Origin: Pseudomonadota bacterium
GTDB lineage: Bacteria; Pseudomonadota; Gammaproteobacteria; UBA11654
Assembly (NCBI GenBank): GCA_029979325.1
Contig: JAPOHS010000042.1
Span: 1 to 8,840, forward strand
Length of the DNA stretch: 8,840 nucleotides
Reading direction: 5' to 3'
The notes under the pieces were generated by a model. That model searched no databases. It was given only the letters and a program-made list of their open reading frames with translations, and had not been told where the DNA came from. A program made the translations under genes and the position numbers. Shown one piece after another: positions 1 to 6,238 of the stretch (positions within the stretch are counted from its first letter, which is position 1; every line of letters begins with the position of its first letter).

Positions 1-2
1 AA

Positions 3-53
3 ATTACTGGTGGTAAAGAATTATATGATGCAATCGATCTTCTTTTTAAGTAA
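3..53 (+). CDS. Possible 3' end of an unidentified gene (partial)
   Basis: Frame 3 is open from the left edge to a TAA stop at 51-53 and would encode ITGGKELYDAIDLLFK. Frame 2 stops almost at once, while frame 1 stays open to about position 90 with a less protein-like sequence. The Gly-Gly followed by an acidic/hydrophobic helix-like tail looks like a plausible C-terminus. The stop lies just ahead of the tRNA promoter, which suits the end of an upstream gene. Sixteen residues are too few to name a family, and the open stretch could be chance. Confidence 0.35.
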   Translation: MTGGKELYDAIDLLFK

Positions 54-85
54 GAATGAACCTTTTAAAAATCAATTTATTTCCT

Positions 86-91
86 TATAAT
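86..91 (+). promoter_or_regulatory. -10 box of the tRNA promoter
   Basis: A perfect TATAAT sits 14 nt before the first base of tRNA-Arg, the usual place for a stable-RNA promoter with transcription starting near 97-99. The -35 region about 17 bp upstream (63-68, TTTTAA) matches the consensus poorly (3 of 6). The -10 call is therefore firmer than the full promoter call. Confidence 0.6.
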
Positions 92-92
92 A

Positions 93-107
93 ACATACCT
101 GGTATGT
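93..107. repeat. 15-nt perfect palindrome at the tRNA transcription start
   Basis: ACATACC-T-GGTATGT is a perfect inverted repeat with 7-nt arms and one central base. It starts 2 nt after the TATAAT box and runs into the first two bases of tRNA-Arg. It could be a protein-binding site, a short hairpin in the pre-tRNA leader, or chance. No function can be assigned from sequence. Confidence 0.55.
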
Positions 108-179
108 GCTCGTAGCTCAACTGGATAGAGCGCAGCCCTGCGAAGGCTGAGGTTGTGGGTTCAAATCCCACCGGGCGCG
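106..179 (+). tRNA. tRNA-Arg, anticodon GCG
   Basis: A complete cloverleaf can be folded. The acceptor stem is 106-112 with 172-178 (seven pairs, two of them G-U), the D-stem GCTC/GAGC, the anticodon stem CAGCC/GGCTG around loop CTGCGAA at 138-144, and the T-stem GTGGG/CCCAC. The anticodon at 140-142 reads GCG, which pairs with CGC and CGU. Arginine identity is supported by A in the D-loop after GG (position 20) and by C35. The discriminator is G179 and no CCA is encoded, so CCA must be added afterwards. The loop is otherwise that of the common bacterial ACG isoacceptor, so the wobble base is G where A is expected. It lies 16 nt upstream of tRNA-Val and is probably co-transcribed with it. Confidence 0.92.
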
Positions 180-195
180 AGTAGTGAAATATTAA

Positions 196-272
196 GGGCG
201 ATTAGCTCAGTTGGTTAGAGTGCTTGCTTGACATGCAAGAGGTCGGCGGTTCGAGTCCGCCCGTGCCTACCA
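196..272 (+). tRNA. tRNA-Val, anticodon GAC, weak acceptor stem
   Basis: The D-arm GCTC/GAGT, the anticodon stem CTTGC/GCAAG with loop TTGACAT (anticodon 230-232), the variable loop AGGTC and the T-stem GGCGG/CCGCC all fold well. The discriminator is A269 and CCA is encoded at 270-272. The acceptor stem is imperfect: 196-202 GGGCGAT faces 262-268 CGTGCCT, giving G-U at pairs 1 and 5 and mismatches at pairs 6 (A-G) and 7 (T-C). The gene could still function, but it may be degenerating or carry a sequence error. It reads valine codons GUC and GUU. Confidence 0.85.
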
Positions 273-299
273 GTGATATTCATCTAATTATAATTACTT

Positions 300-321
300 A
301 TACCCTTGCACAAGAGGGTAT
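300..321 (+). terminator. Small hairpin between the tRNAs and the IDO gene
   Basis: ATACCCT at 300-306 pairs with AGGGTAT at 315-321 across an 8-nt loop. No T-run follows, so it is not a classical intrinsic terminator. It may mark the 3' processing boundary of the tRNA transcript, act as a weak terminator, or form part of the leader of the following gene, whose ribosome binding site starts 9 nt downstream. Confidence 0.4.
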
Positions 322-329
322 GATGTAAC

Positions 330-335
330 GAGGGG
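330..335 (+). promoter_or_regulatory. Ribosome binding site of the IDO gene
   Basis: GAGGGG lies 9 nt before the ATG at 345, a normal Shine-Dalgarno position. It supports that start over the next in-frame ATG, which lies deep inside the conserved domain. Confidence 0.7.
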
Positions 336-344
336 TAATTAAAA

Positions 345-1487
345 ATGAATGGTTTTCTTCCTACTGTTCCACCATTAAGAGAGTACATAAACACGAATGA
401 CTCTCTTTCAAGAATACAGGAGATTGCAAGTAGTCTTCCCAAGCTGTTGCTGACAGATCGATTGGATAGAACAATTCAGTCTCTCTCTGATGACTCACTC
501 AACGTTGATTGTATTATTCAAGAAAACAGTGAAGATGAAATTCATTTGGCGATGGTTCATCTTAGCTTTATTGCACATGCATATATACTGGGTGGCGCGG
601 AACCAAAACATTTTTTACCAAAGGCTATTGCTGAGCCGTGGGTCAGGCTTTCAGAGATACTCGATCGACCACCTGTTTTAAGTTATGCCAGTTATTGTTT
701 GCATAATTGGTATCTGGTCAATCAAGAAGATCCTATAGATCTTGACAATGTGGCATTGATCAATAACTTTCTTGGAGGCATTGATGAAGACTGGTTTGTA
801 ACCATACATGTTTGCATAGAAGATGCTGCCAAAGAAGCCGTTCAAACCTGTGCAGAAATATCTTTATGTGATTATGAATCTGGTGAGTCAATCATAAAAC
901 ATCACTTGGAATCAATTTCAAATTCTTTGAAGGAAGTAAATGATATTTTTAAAAGAATGCCGGAAAGATGTGACCCCTATGTTTACTATCATAGGGTAAG
1001 GCCTTTTATTTTTGGGTCCAAAGATAATCCCGACTTAGAAAATGGGGTGACATATGATGGTGAATTCAATAATAAGCCTCAATTCTACAGAGGTGAAACG
1101 GGCGCACAAAGCAGCATCATTCCCAGTTTAGACGGAGCATTGGGTATAGAGCACACAGAAGACAATTTGAGGCACTATCTTAATGAGATGAGAGATTATA
1201 TGCCGGTTGAACACCGAGAATTTATTAAATATGTGGAATCGAACTCAAATATCAGTGAGATAGTGAATTCTTCAACGAACTTGATACATGCTTATAACCA
1301 ATGCCTGGAGGAGATAAGACAGTTCAGAGCATTACATCTTCAGTACGCAAGAACATACATTCACAGTCAATCAAAGCAAAAAAATCCCTTCGGAGTCGGT
1401 GGTTCAACAATTAGAGGAACGGGTGGAACCCCATTTATGTCCTATCTAAAAAAACACAGAGATGAGACAAATAATCAGAAAAAATAA
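345..1487 (+). CDS. Indoleamine 2,3-dioxygenase family heme protein
   Basis: This 380-residue protein matches the indoleamine 2,3-dioxygenase (IDO) family over its whole length, and the length is typical. The family uses heme and O2 to open the indole ring of L-tryptophan, giving N-formylkynurenine in the cytoplasm. Recognised features are the PWVRLSEILDRPPVLSYA segment (98-115), the RPFIFGSKDNP block (219-229) with R219 at the position of human Arg231, the GAQSS loop (253-257), RDYMPVEHREF (283-293), H331 in FRALHLQ as proximal heme ligand, and GTGGTPFMSYLKKHRD (358-373). The position matching human Ser167 is His155, as in tryptophan 2,3-dioxygenase. There is no signal peptide. The start has a good ribosome binding site. 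No kynureninase or formamidase gene is nearby, so pathway partners must lie elsewhere. IDO family membership is secure; tryptophan as substrate is inferred from the family. Confidence 0.92.
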   Translation: MNGFLPTVPPLREYINTNDSLSRIQEIASSLPKLLLTDRLDRTIQSLSDDSLNVDCIIQENSEDEIHLAMVHLSFIAHAYILGGAEPKHFLPKAIAEPWVRLSEILDRPPVLSYASYCLHNWYLVNQEDPIDLDNVALINNFLGGIDEDWFVTIHVCIEDAAKEAVQTCAEISLCDYESGESIIKHHLESISNSLKEVNDIFKRMPERCDPYVYYHRVRPFIFGSKDNPDLENGVTYDGEFNNKPQFYRGETGAQSSIIPSLDGALGIEHTEDNLRHYLNEMRDYMPVEHREFIKYVESNSNISEIVNSSTNLIHAYNQCLEEIRQFRALHLQYARTYIHSQSKQKNPFGVGGSTIRGTGGTPFMSYLKKHRDETNNQKK

Positions 1488-1503
1488 TTTTAGATTGCTA
1501 TCA

Positions 1504-1535
1504 TTGACATGCTTGGTATTCGTGCGATTGATAAA
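1504..1535 (+). promoter_or_regulatory. Possible sigma-70 promoter of the TonB receptor gene
   Basis: A perfect TTGACA at 1504-1509 lies in the gap after the IDO gene. The best -10-like stretch downstream is TGATAA/GATAAA at 1529-1535, 19-20 nt away, which is longer than the preferred 17. The -35 match is striking but the -10 is weak. The receptor could have its own promoter or be read through from the IDO gene. Confidence 0.35.
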
Positions 1536-1563
1536 TAACTAGCGTTATGGTCTCTCGATCGCA
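1523..1563 (+). repeat. Inverted repeat in the TonB receptor leader
   Basis: TGCGATTGA at 1523-1531 pairs with TCGATCGCA at 1555-1563 (nine pairs, one of them G-U) around a 23-nt loop. It spans the proposed -10 region and most of the leader. The long loop makes it a weak candidate structure. Confidence 0.3.
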
Positions 1564-1591
1564 ACAGGGGTGGCAAACAAACAAAAACAAT

Positions 1592-1596
1592 GGAGA
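1592..1596 (+). promoter_or_regulatory. Ribosome binding site that sets the TonB receptor start
   Basis: GGAGA ends 6 nt before the ATG at 1603. This favours 1603 over the in-frame GTG at 1570, which has purines directly abutting it and would put charged residues in front of the signal peptide. Confidence 0.75.
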
Positions 1597-1602
1597 AAAC
1601 TA

Positions 1603-3990
1603 ATGAATAGTTTAAAAAACTATGTATTAGCAACGCTATTCTTCTCGTTGTTTTCTGTAGCTTCATTTGCTCAGGAAATTGAGGAGATTATAGTTACAGC
1701 TAATAAAAGAGAACAAACGGTACAAGATATACCGATGAATATCTCAGTTTTAACCTCAGAGGTTATGACTGAAAGAGGCATCTACAATCCAGAGGATTAC
1801 CTAAGAACGCTCGCTGGAGTTTCAACACCTGGTGGAGACACGTACTACACCATGAGAGGTTTAAACACTGGTACAGCTCAAGTATCCTCAGGAACTTCTA
1901 ATACTTATATGGGTGAGATCTCAATGGGGATGACAAACCTATACGATGTTAATAGGATTGAGGTCCTTAGAGGCCCACAAGGCACACTCTATGGATCAAA
2001 TGCCGTTGGTGGGACTATTAGATACATTACTGCTATGCCTCAATTTGATGAATTTGAAGGCAACGTGACAATTGAAGCAATTGATAAAAAACTCGCTGAC
2101 GATTCGGGTATGAATTATAACCTCATGGTCAATGTTCCTTTTTCTGAAAACTTCGCAATGAGAGCTGTCTATACCTCAGGAGAAAATCCGGGTATTTACC
2201 AAAATATTGCGACAGGCAGAAAAGACATCGGAACACAAGAAGATGATGAATACAGATTGATGTTCAGATATCAAAATGGTCCTTTAGATGTCAATGCAAT
2301 GGTCATGAAAAGAGAGCGTTTTGATTTTGGTCAAAAAGAAAAAGGAAATGCAGATAAACCAGGTACAGCAGATATCGTAGATGCAAATTGTTCATATGAT
2401 ACTGCTTGGTACTATGGAGATACATGCTCAAGGGTTTATGCAACCGCTGGTGGAGATTTAAGCGGATATGATCCAAGCGTGGCATTTTATTCATATACAG
2501 ATGAAACATTTGATGTTGAATCAACTGTGACCTCATTGACTGCTGAATATGATTTTGAAACATTCACAGCCATGTTAATTCTTGCAGACTATGATTACGA
2601 AGATTTCTATGTGACTGATTGGTCAAGAATTGATACCGATGATCTCTATCCTGATCCACTTTATTACTACGGTGATGCTGGTCGAGACACACAAGAACTC
2701 AGACTTTCATCAACTACAGATGGCCCATTCCAATGGACTGTTGGTTACTTTAAAACTGAATACGAAGATGCTCCAAATAGCGTTACAGAGTGGGAAGTTA
2801 CAAATGCAGATGGCTTGAATTATATCCAATCGTATATGTGCTTCTCTTCACATACTGGAGGAGAACCCAATCCTGGTTACTGTGGTGGCGATGGTACAGC
2901 TGGTTATAATCCATCACTCTATCGATCACCTTACGGAGATACCAGTTTCAGGGGCAATGAAGGGCTATTGGTTTATGGGAGTTACAACTACTATAGCTAT
3001 GCAGAGGAAGAGGCTTTTTACGCTTCTGTAGACTATACAGTAGATAAGTGGACCTTCACTGTAGGCATGAGAGATTTCGAACTTGCTGATGGGTTTAAAG
3101 CATCTGAATATGGAATCTTTTATGAGAGTCCTGACAACACAGGATGTGACGGTACAGAGGCTGTTGGTGTTACATGTGCTGAAGAAAATGGTAAAGAATC
3201 TGATAATCGATTTAAGTACACAGTGACTTATGAAGTGGATGATGATTTAACTCTCTTCGCTGTTTCATCAGTTGGTTACCGCTCAGGTGGCAATAATGCA
3301 GCACTTCCATTCTTCTGTGCAAACGATCCTGAAGCAGCTGGATTCAAGAGAAGATATACCTCTGATGAGGCAGAAAACACAGAAATTGGTGTTAAATCAC
3401 GAGGTGATAACTATACGCTGAATGCAACATACTTCTGGGTAGATTGGACAGGCATTCAGGTAACAGTCAGACCTGCATGCGGATGGTCATTCACTTATAA
3501 CGGTGGTGAAGCTGAAACATCAGGCTTGGAACTTGATTTTTCTTATGACATATCTGAGAACCTAGTCCTAGATGTTGCTGGAAGCTTCATCAGTGCTGAA
3601 ATAAGCAATGATATTTCATCTTTAGGCGCTTCAGCTGGAGACCGCTTGCCAAATATTGCTGAAGAGCAGCTATCTCTTGGTTTGTCGTACAGATTTGAAA
3701 TGTTTAATTCACCTGCTTTTGCAAGGACAGACTTCAATTATTATGGTGAAAGCTATGCGACATTTGCTGAGGACAGAGAAGACATGTCTCCAAGCTATAC
3801 TCAAGTCAACTTTAATCTTGGACTCGAGATAGATGAAAACTCAAGAATTCAATTGTCTGTTAGTAATCTGACAGATGAAAGGAGTGAGGCATTTAGATTC
3901 TCAGCTGAATCACCAAGTTATCGTGCTAGAAACTATCTTCAGTGGATACCACCTAGAACGATAGGATTGTCTTATTCAAGAGACTTCTGA
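1603..3990 (+). CDS. TonB-dependent outer-membrane receptor
   Basis: This 795-residue protein has the full layout of a TonB-dependent transporter, which imports scarce ligands across the outer membrane using energy passed from TonB-ExbBD. Residues 1-23 form a Sec signal peptide, with likely cleavage after SFA. EEIIVTA at about 27-33 is the TonB box. The plug domain follows, with the typical RGPQGTLYGSNAVGGTIRYI stretch at about 123-142. A long series of aromatic-rich alternating strands forms the barrel, ending in Phe as BAM substrates usually do. Two cysteine-containing extracellular-like segments (CFSSHTGGEPNPGYCGGDG and CDGTEAVGVTC) may form disulphides in loops. The start at 1603 is chosen for its ribosome binding site and signal peptide. 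The substrate cannot be read from sequence. The IDO gene upstream on the same strand and the peptidase-like gene converging downstream do not settle it. Confidence 0.93.
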   Translation: MNSLKNYVLATLFFSLFSVASFAQEIEEIIVTANKREQTVQDIPMNISVLTSEVMTERGIYNPEDYLRTLAGVSTPGGDTYYTMRGLNTGTAQVSSGTSNTYMGEISMGMTNLYDVNRIEVLRGPQGTLYGSNAVGGTIRYITAMPQFDEFEGNVTIEAIDKKLADDSGMNYNLMVNVPFSENFAMRAVYTSGENPGIYQNIATGRKDIGTQEDDEYRLMFRYQNGPLDVNAMVMKRERFDFGQKEKGNADKPGTADIVDANCSYDTAWYYGDTCSRVYATAGGDLSGYDPSVAFYSYTDETFDVESTVTSLTAEYDFETFTAMLILADYDYEDFYVTDWSRIDTDDLYPDPLYYYGDAGRDTQELRLSSTTDGPFQWTVGYFKTEYEDAPNSVTEWEVTNADGLNYIQSYMCFSSHTGGEPNPGYCGGDGTAGYNPSLYRSPYGDTSFRGNEGLLVYGSYNYYSYAEEEAFYASVDYTVDKWTFTVGMRDFELADGFKASEYGIFYESPDNTGCDGTEAVGVTCAEENGKESDNRFKYTVTYEVDDDLTLFAVSSVGYRSGGNNAALPFFCANDPEAAGFKRRYTSDEAENTEIGVKSRGDNYTLNATYFWVDWTGIQVTVRPACGWSFTYNGGEAETSGLELDFSYDISENLVLDVAGSFISAEISNDISSLGASAGDRLPNIAEEQLSLGLSYRFEMFNSPAFARTDFNYYGESYATFAEDREDMSPSYTQVNFNLGLEIDENSRIQLSVSNLTDERSEAFRFSAESPSYRARNYLQWIPPRTIGLSYSRDF

Positions 3991-4010
3991 TCAGATAATC
4001 TGTACTAAAG

Positions 4011-4036
4011 AAAAAGCCCGCAATTGCGGGCTTTTT
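4011..4036. terminator. Bidirectional intrinsic terminator between convergent genes
   Basis: A perfect 26-bp palindrome gives an 11-bp stem (arms AAAAAGCCCGC and GCGGGCTTTTT) with an AATT loop. The T-run at 4032-4038 serves the + strand receptor gene, and the A-run at 4011-4015 gives the T-run on the - strand. The hairpin begins directly after the stop codon of the - strand amidohydrolase gene (4037-4039) and about 20 nt after the receptor stop, so it can end both transcripts. Confidence 0.92.
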
Positions 4037-5290
4037 TTATTTAATAACTTGGCCTTCCTTCATTACAAAATGAATATCTTCCAATAATGTAATGTCATCA
4101 AGCGGATTTCCTTTTACTCCTATTAAATCTGCATCAAATGATTCTTTGATTTCGCCAATATTATTCAGCCCAAATAGTTCAGCTGTATTGATTGTTGCTG
4201 CCTGAATAGACTCAATTGGTGTCATGCCCCATTTGACCATGTATTTGAATTGTCTTGCGTTCTTTCCATGTGGGAATATTCCAGCATCTGTTCCAAAAAC
4301 CATCTTGGCGCCTGACTTCACCGCCATTTTAAAATTCTCCCTTTGTTTCCTGCCGACTGTTCTTTCCTTTTCAAGTGAGTACTCTGGTATTCCATTTTTT
4401 GCACCTTCACCAAGAATATAGTCTGAAACATAGATATCCATTGATAGGAAAACACTGTTTACGATAGCAAGATCGATTGTTTCCTGATCGATTAAACTCG
4501 AGTGCTCAATTGAGTCAACGCCCGCATTAATGGCCATTCTAATACCTTCTAATCCATGCGCATGTGCAGCAACTTTTAGACCCAGAGTATGCGCTTCATC
4601 CACAATGGCTTTCATTTCTTCAAGTGTATATTGTCTGTTATTGACATTTGTATTCTTAGACATAACGCCACCTGTTGCACAATACTTTATAAGATCAACG
4701 CCATATTTCCTGTTTTCGCGAACCTTCCTGCGAACTTCCCATGGTCCATCAGCCACACCTTGTGCTTTAAATTCATAATCAGCTGGCAAGACATTACTAT
4801 CACAGTGGCCTCCAGTGATGCCAAGCGGTGGACCTGAAACAAGGAGGGTAGGGCCAATGATGGCGTTTTGTGCTATTGCATCCCTGAGTGCAACATCTGC
4901 ATAATTAGCAGCTCCAACATTTCTGACAGTTGTAAATCCAGCCAATAGAGTCTGCTTTGCATTCTTAACACCATAAATAGTTGCGAGATATGAAGATTCT
5001 GAGATCCCCTCATAACCTTTGAGATCTGTATTACCAGTTAAATGCACATGTGCATCCATCAACCCTGGAAGAATCGTTGTTTCTGGAAGATCAATGACCT
5101 CAACTTCATTAGAGGTTTTGATATTTTTTGATATTTTCTTTATTACACCAGACTCCACAAGAATATCGGCATCTATGATATTGCCAGTCCTTACATCCAA
5201 AACTTGCTTTGGCTTAATTAATAAACTTGTAGAAGAAACCTCGGTGCTAATCAAAATAAGCAATGGGATTGCAATTAGAATTTTTTTCAT
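4037..5290 (-). CDS. Exported metal-dependent amidohydrolase (imidazolonepropionase / Xaa-Pro dipeptidase-like)
   Basis: This 417-residue protein belongs to the amidohydrolase superfamily, in the branch annotated as imidazolonepropionase-like or Xaa-Pro dipeptidase, some characterised members of which cleave C-terminal proline or arginine dipeptides. The metal site is complete: HVH at 81-83, the candidate carbamylated Lys K202 in DLIKYCATGG, His243 in AAHAHG, His263 in SIEHSS and Asp335 in FGTDAG. GGH at 160-162 is a further subgroup motif. The N-terminal and C-terminal beta-sandwich segments (about 23-75 and 375-417) flank the barrel. Residues 1-20 are a likely signal peptide, so the enzyme probably acts in the periplasm. 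It is the last gene of the - strand cluster, starts 11 nt after the amidase stop without a visible ribosome binding site, and ends against a terminator. A role in trimming imported peptides is inference; the substrate is not determined. Confidence 0.9.
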   Translation of the reverse strand: MKKILIAIPLLILISTEVSSTSLLIKPKQVLDVRTGNIIDADILVESGVIKKISKNIKTSNEVEVIDLPETTILPGLMDAHVHLTGNTDLKGYEGISESSYLATIYGVKNAKQTLLAGFTTVRNVGAANYADVALRDAIAQNAIIGPTLLVSGPPLGITGGHCDSNVLPADYEFKAQGVADGPWEVRRKVRENRKYGVDLIKYCATGGVMSKNTNVNNRQYTLEEMKAIVDEAHTLGLKVAAHAHGLEGIRMAINAGVDSIEHSSLIDQETIDLAIVNSVFLSMDIYVSDYILGEGAKNGIPEYSLEKERTVGRKQRENFKMAVKSGAKMVFGTDAGIFPHGKNARQFKYMVKWGMTPIESIQAATINTAELFGLNNIGEIKESFDADLIGVKGNPLDDITLLEDIHFVMKEGQVIK

Positions 5291-5301
5291 AGTTAAATCG
5301 T

Positions 5302-6231
5302 TTAATTATTTTTACAGTCAATCAACCTATCATCATTGATTGAGTCTGGGAAATATTTTTCAATTAATGCCCAGAGTGCAGAAACCATTTCAGTCGAGAT
5401 CTTGCCATTAGATTTTTTTGGCGTGAAGTGATATTGAAATGCTCTAATGACATAGAATGTCTGCTCATCCATTTCTTCTGTTACCTCTATACCATAACCG
5501 TATTTTTTAAGACCGCATTGAATCTGGCCAATGCTTGGCATCTTTGAGCTGAATTTCTTTTTATATTTCTTATACACTTCATCGTCGTACCAAGCGCCAA
5601 TGCCATTGTTGTACAGTCTTTTCCATGGGAATTTTGGGCCTGGATCAAATTTTCTATCCGGTGAAATATCTGAGTGACCAATAATATATGTGGGTTTGAT
5701 TTCATCATGTCTTGAAATAATGTCTTTCAAAAGACTGATCAATGTTTCAATCTGAGTGTCATCAAAGTCTGAGAATAAACAGACATAGTTATTTGTATAG
5801 TCATATTGTGCGCCCTGTCTGATGGAGCAGTCAGCTTGATTCACCAGTTCAATACCTATTGATTGATCATTGATATTTGTCCGTTCTTCCCATTTGCTCA
5901 CGCCTGCATGCCAAGCTCGATCTTCTTCATCTACCAATTGATAAATCTTGACAGGTTCTTGATATGTTTCATCACCATCTTCAGGAATTAAATAATGTGA
6001 ACTGACCCCGTATCTCTCTTGGGTGAGCACTTTCAAAGAGTTTTCCCAGTCTATGCTTGTATAGTGGATAACGATGAATCGAACTCTGGTGCTGAAGTTT
6101 TCGGACTGAAATGTCTCTATTTTTTCTAATTTGTTTTCATCGACATAGGTTGCATTAATATCATTGGAACTAATGCCAAGCAATAGTAACGTGACACAGC
6201 ATAGATAGTATTTCTTTAGAAGCTTGTACAT
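5302..6231 (-). CDS. AmiD-like N-acetylmuramoyl-L-alanine amidase with peptidoglycan-binding domain
   Basis: This 309-residue protein is a zinc amidase of the Amidase_2 (AmiD/AmpD) type, which cuts the bond between N-acetylmuramic acid and the L-alanine of the stem peptide. Zinc ligands are His56 (FIVIHYT), His186 (IIGHSDI) and Asp196, with Lys194 between them. The +8 and +10 spacing from the second His matches E. coli AmiD. Glu128 in SIGIELVN is the usual conserved acid. A PG_binding_1-like helical domain covers about 231-293. The N-terminus (KLLKKYY then a hydrophobic stretch, cleavage near 27) is a signal peptide with no good lipobox, unlike lipoprotein AmiD. The ATG at 6231 is preferred over a TTG at 6270, which would overlap the upstream gene and extend the signal sequence. 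It lies 7 nt after the M50 protease gene. A periplasmic role in wall turnover or recycling is expected. Confidence 0.92.
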   Translation of the reverse strand: MYKLLKKYYLCCVTLLLLGISSNDINATYVDENKLEKIETFQSENFSTRVRFIVIHYTSIDWENSLKVLTQERYGVSSHYLIPEDGDETYQEPVKIYQLVDEEDRAWHAGVSKWEERTNINDQSIGIELVNQADCSIRQGAQYDYTNNYVCLFSDFDDTQIETLISLLKDIISRHDEIKPTYIIGHSDISPDRKFDPGPKFPWKRLYNNGIGAWYDDEVYKKYKKKFSSKMPSIGQIQCGLKKYGYGIEVTEEMDEQTFYVIRAFQYHFTPKKSNGKISTEMVSALWALIEKYFPDSINDDRLIDCKNN

Positions 6232-6238
6232 CAATGCA

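Noticed and set aside
106..345. tRNA genes as an integration site for a genomic island
   Set aside because: No integrase, no direct repeat of the tRNA 3' end and no phage or plasmid gene were seen in the window.
490..681. 63-codon + strand open frame inside the IDO gene
   Set aside because: It lies in another frame of a gene with clear family motifs, has no ribosome binding site and gives a low-complexity product.
1570..1602. GTG start giving an 11-residue longer TonB receptor
   Set aside because: It would place a charged stretch before the signal peptide. The ATG at 1603 has a well-spaced GGAGA.
2303..2563. 86-codon - strand open frame inside the TonB receptor gene
   Set aside because: It is an antisense shadow rich in His, Leu and Gln that mirrors the receptor's codon use; no homology or start signal is visible.
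5019..5339. 106-codon + strand open frame opposite the amidohydrolase start and amidase end
   Set aside because: It is antisense to two well-supported genes and spans their junction, with no recognisable domain.
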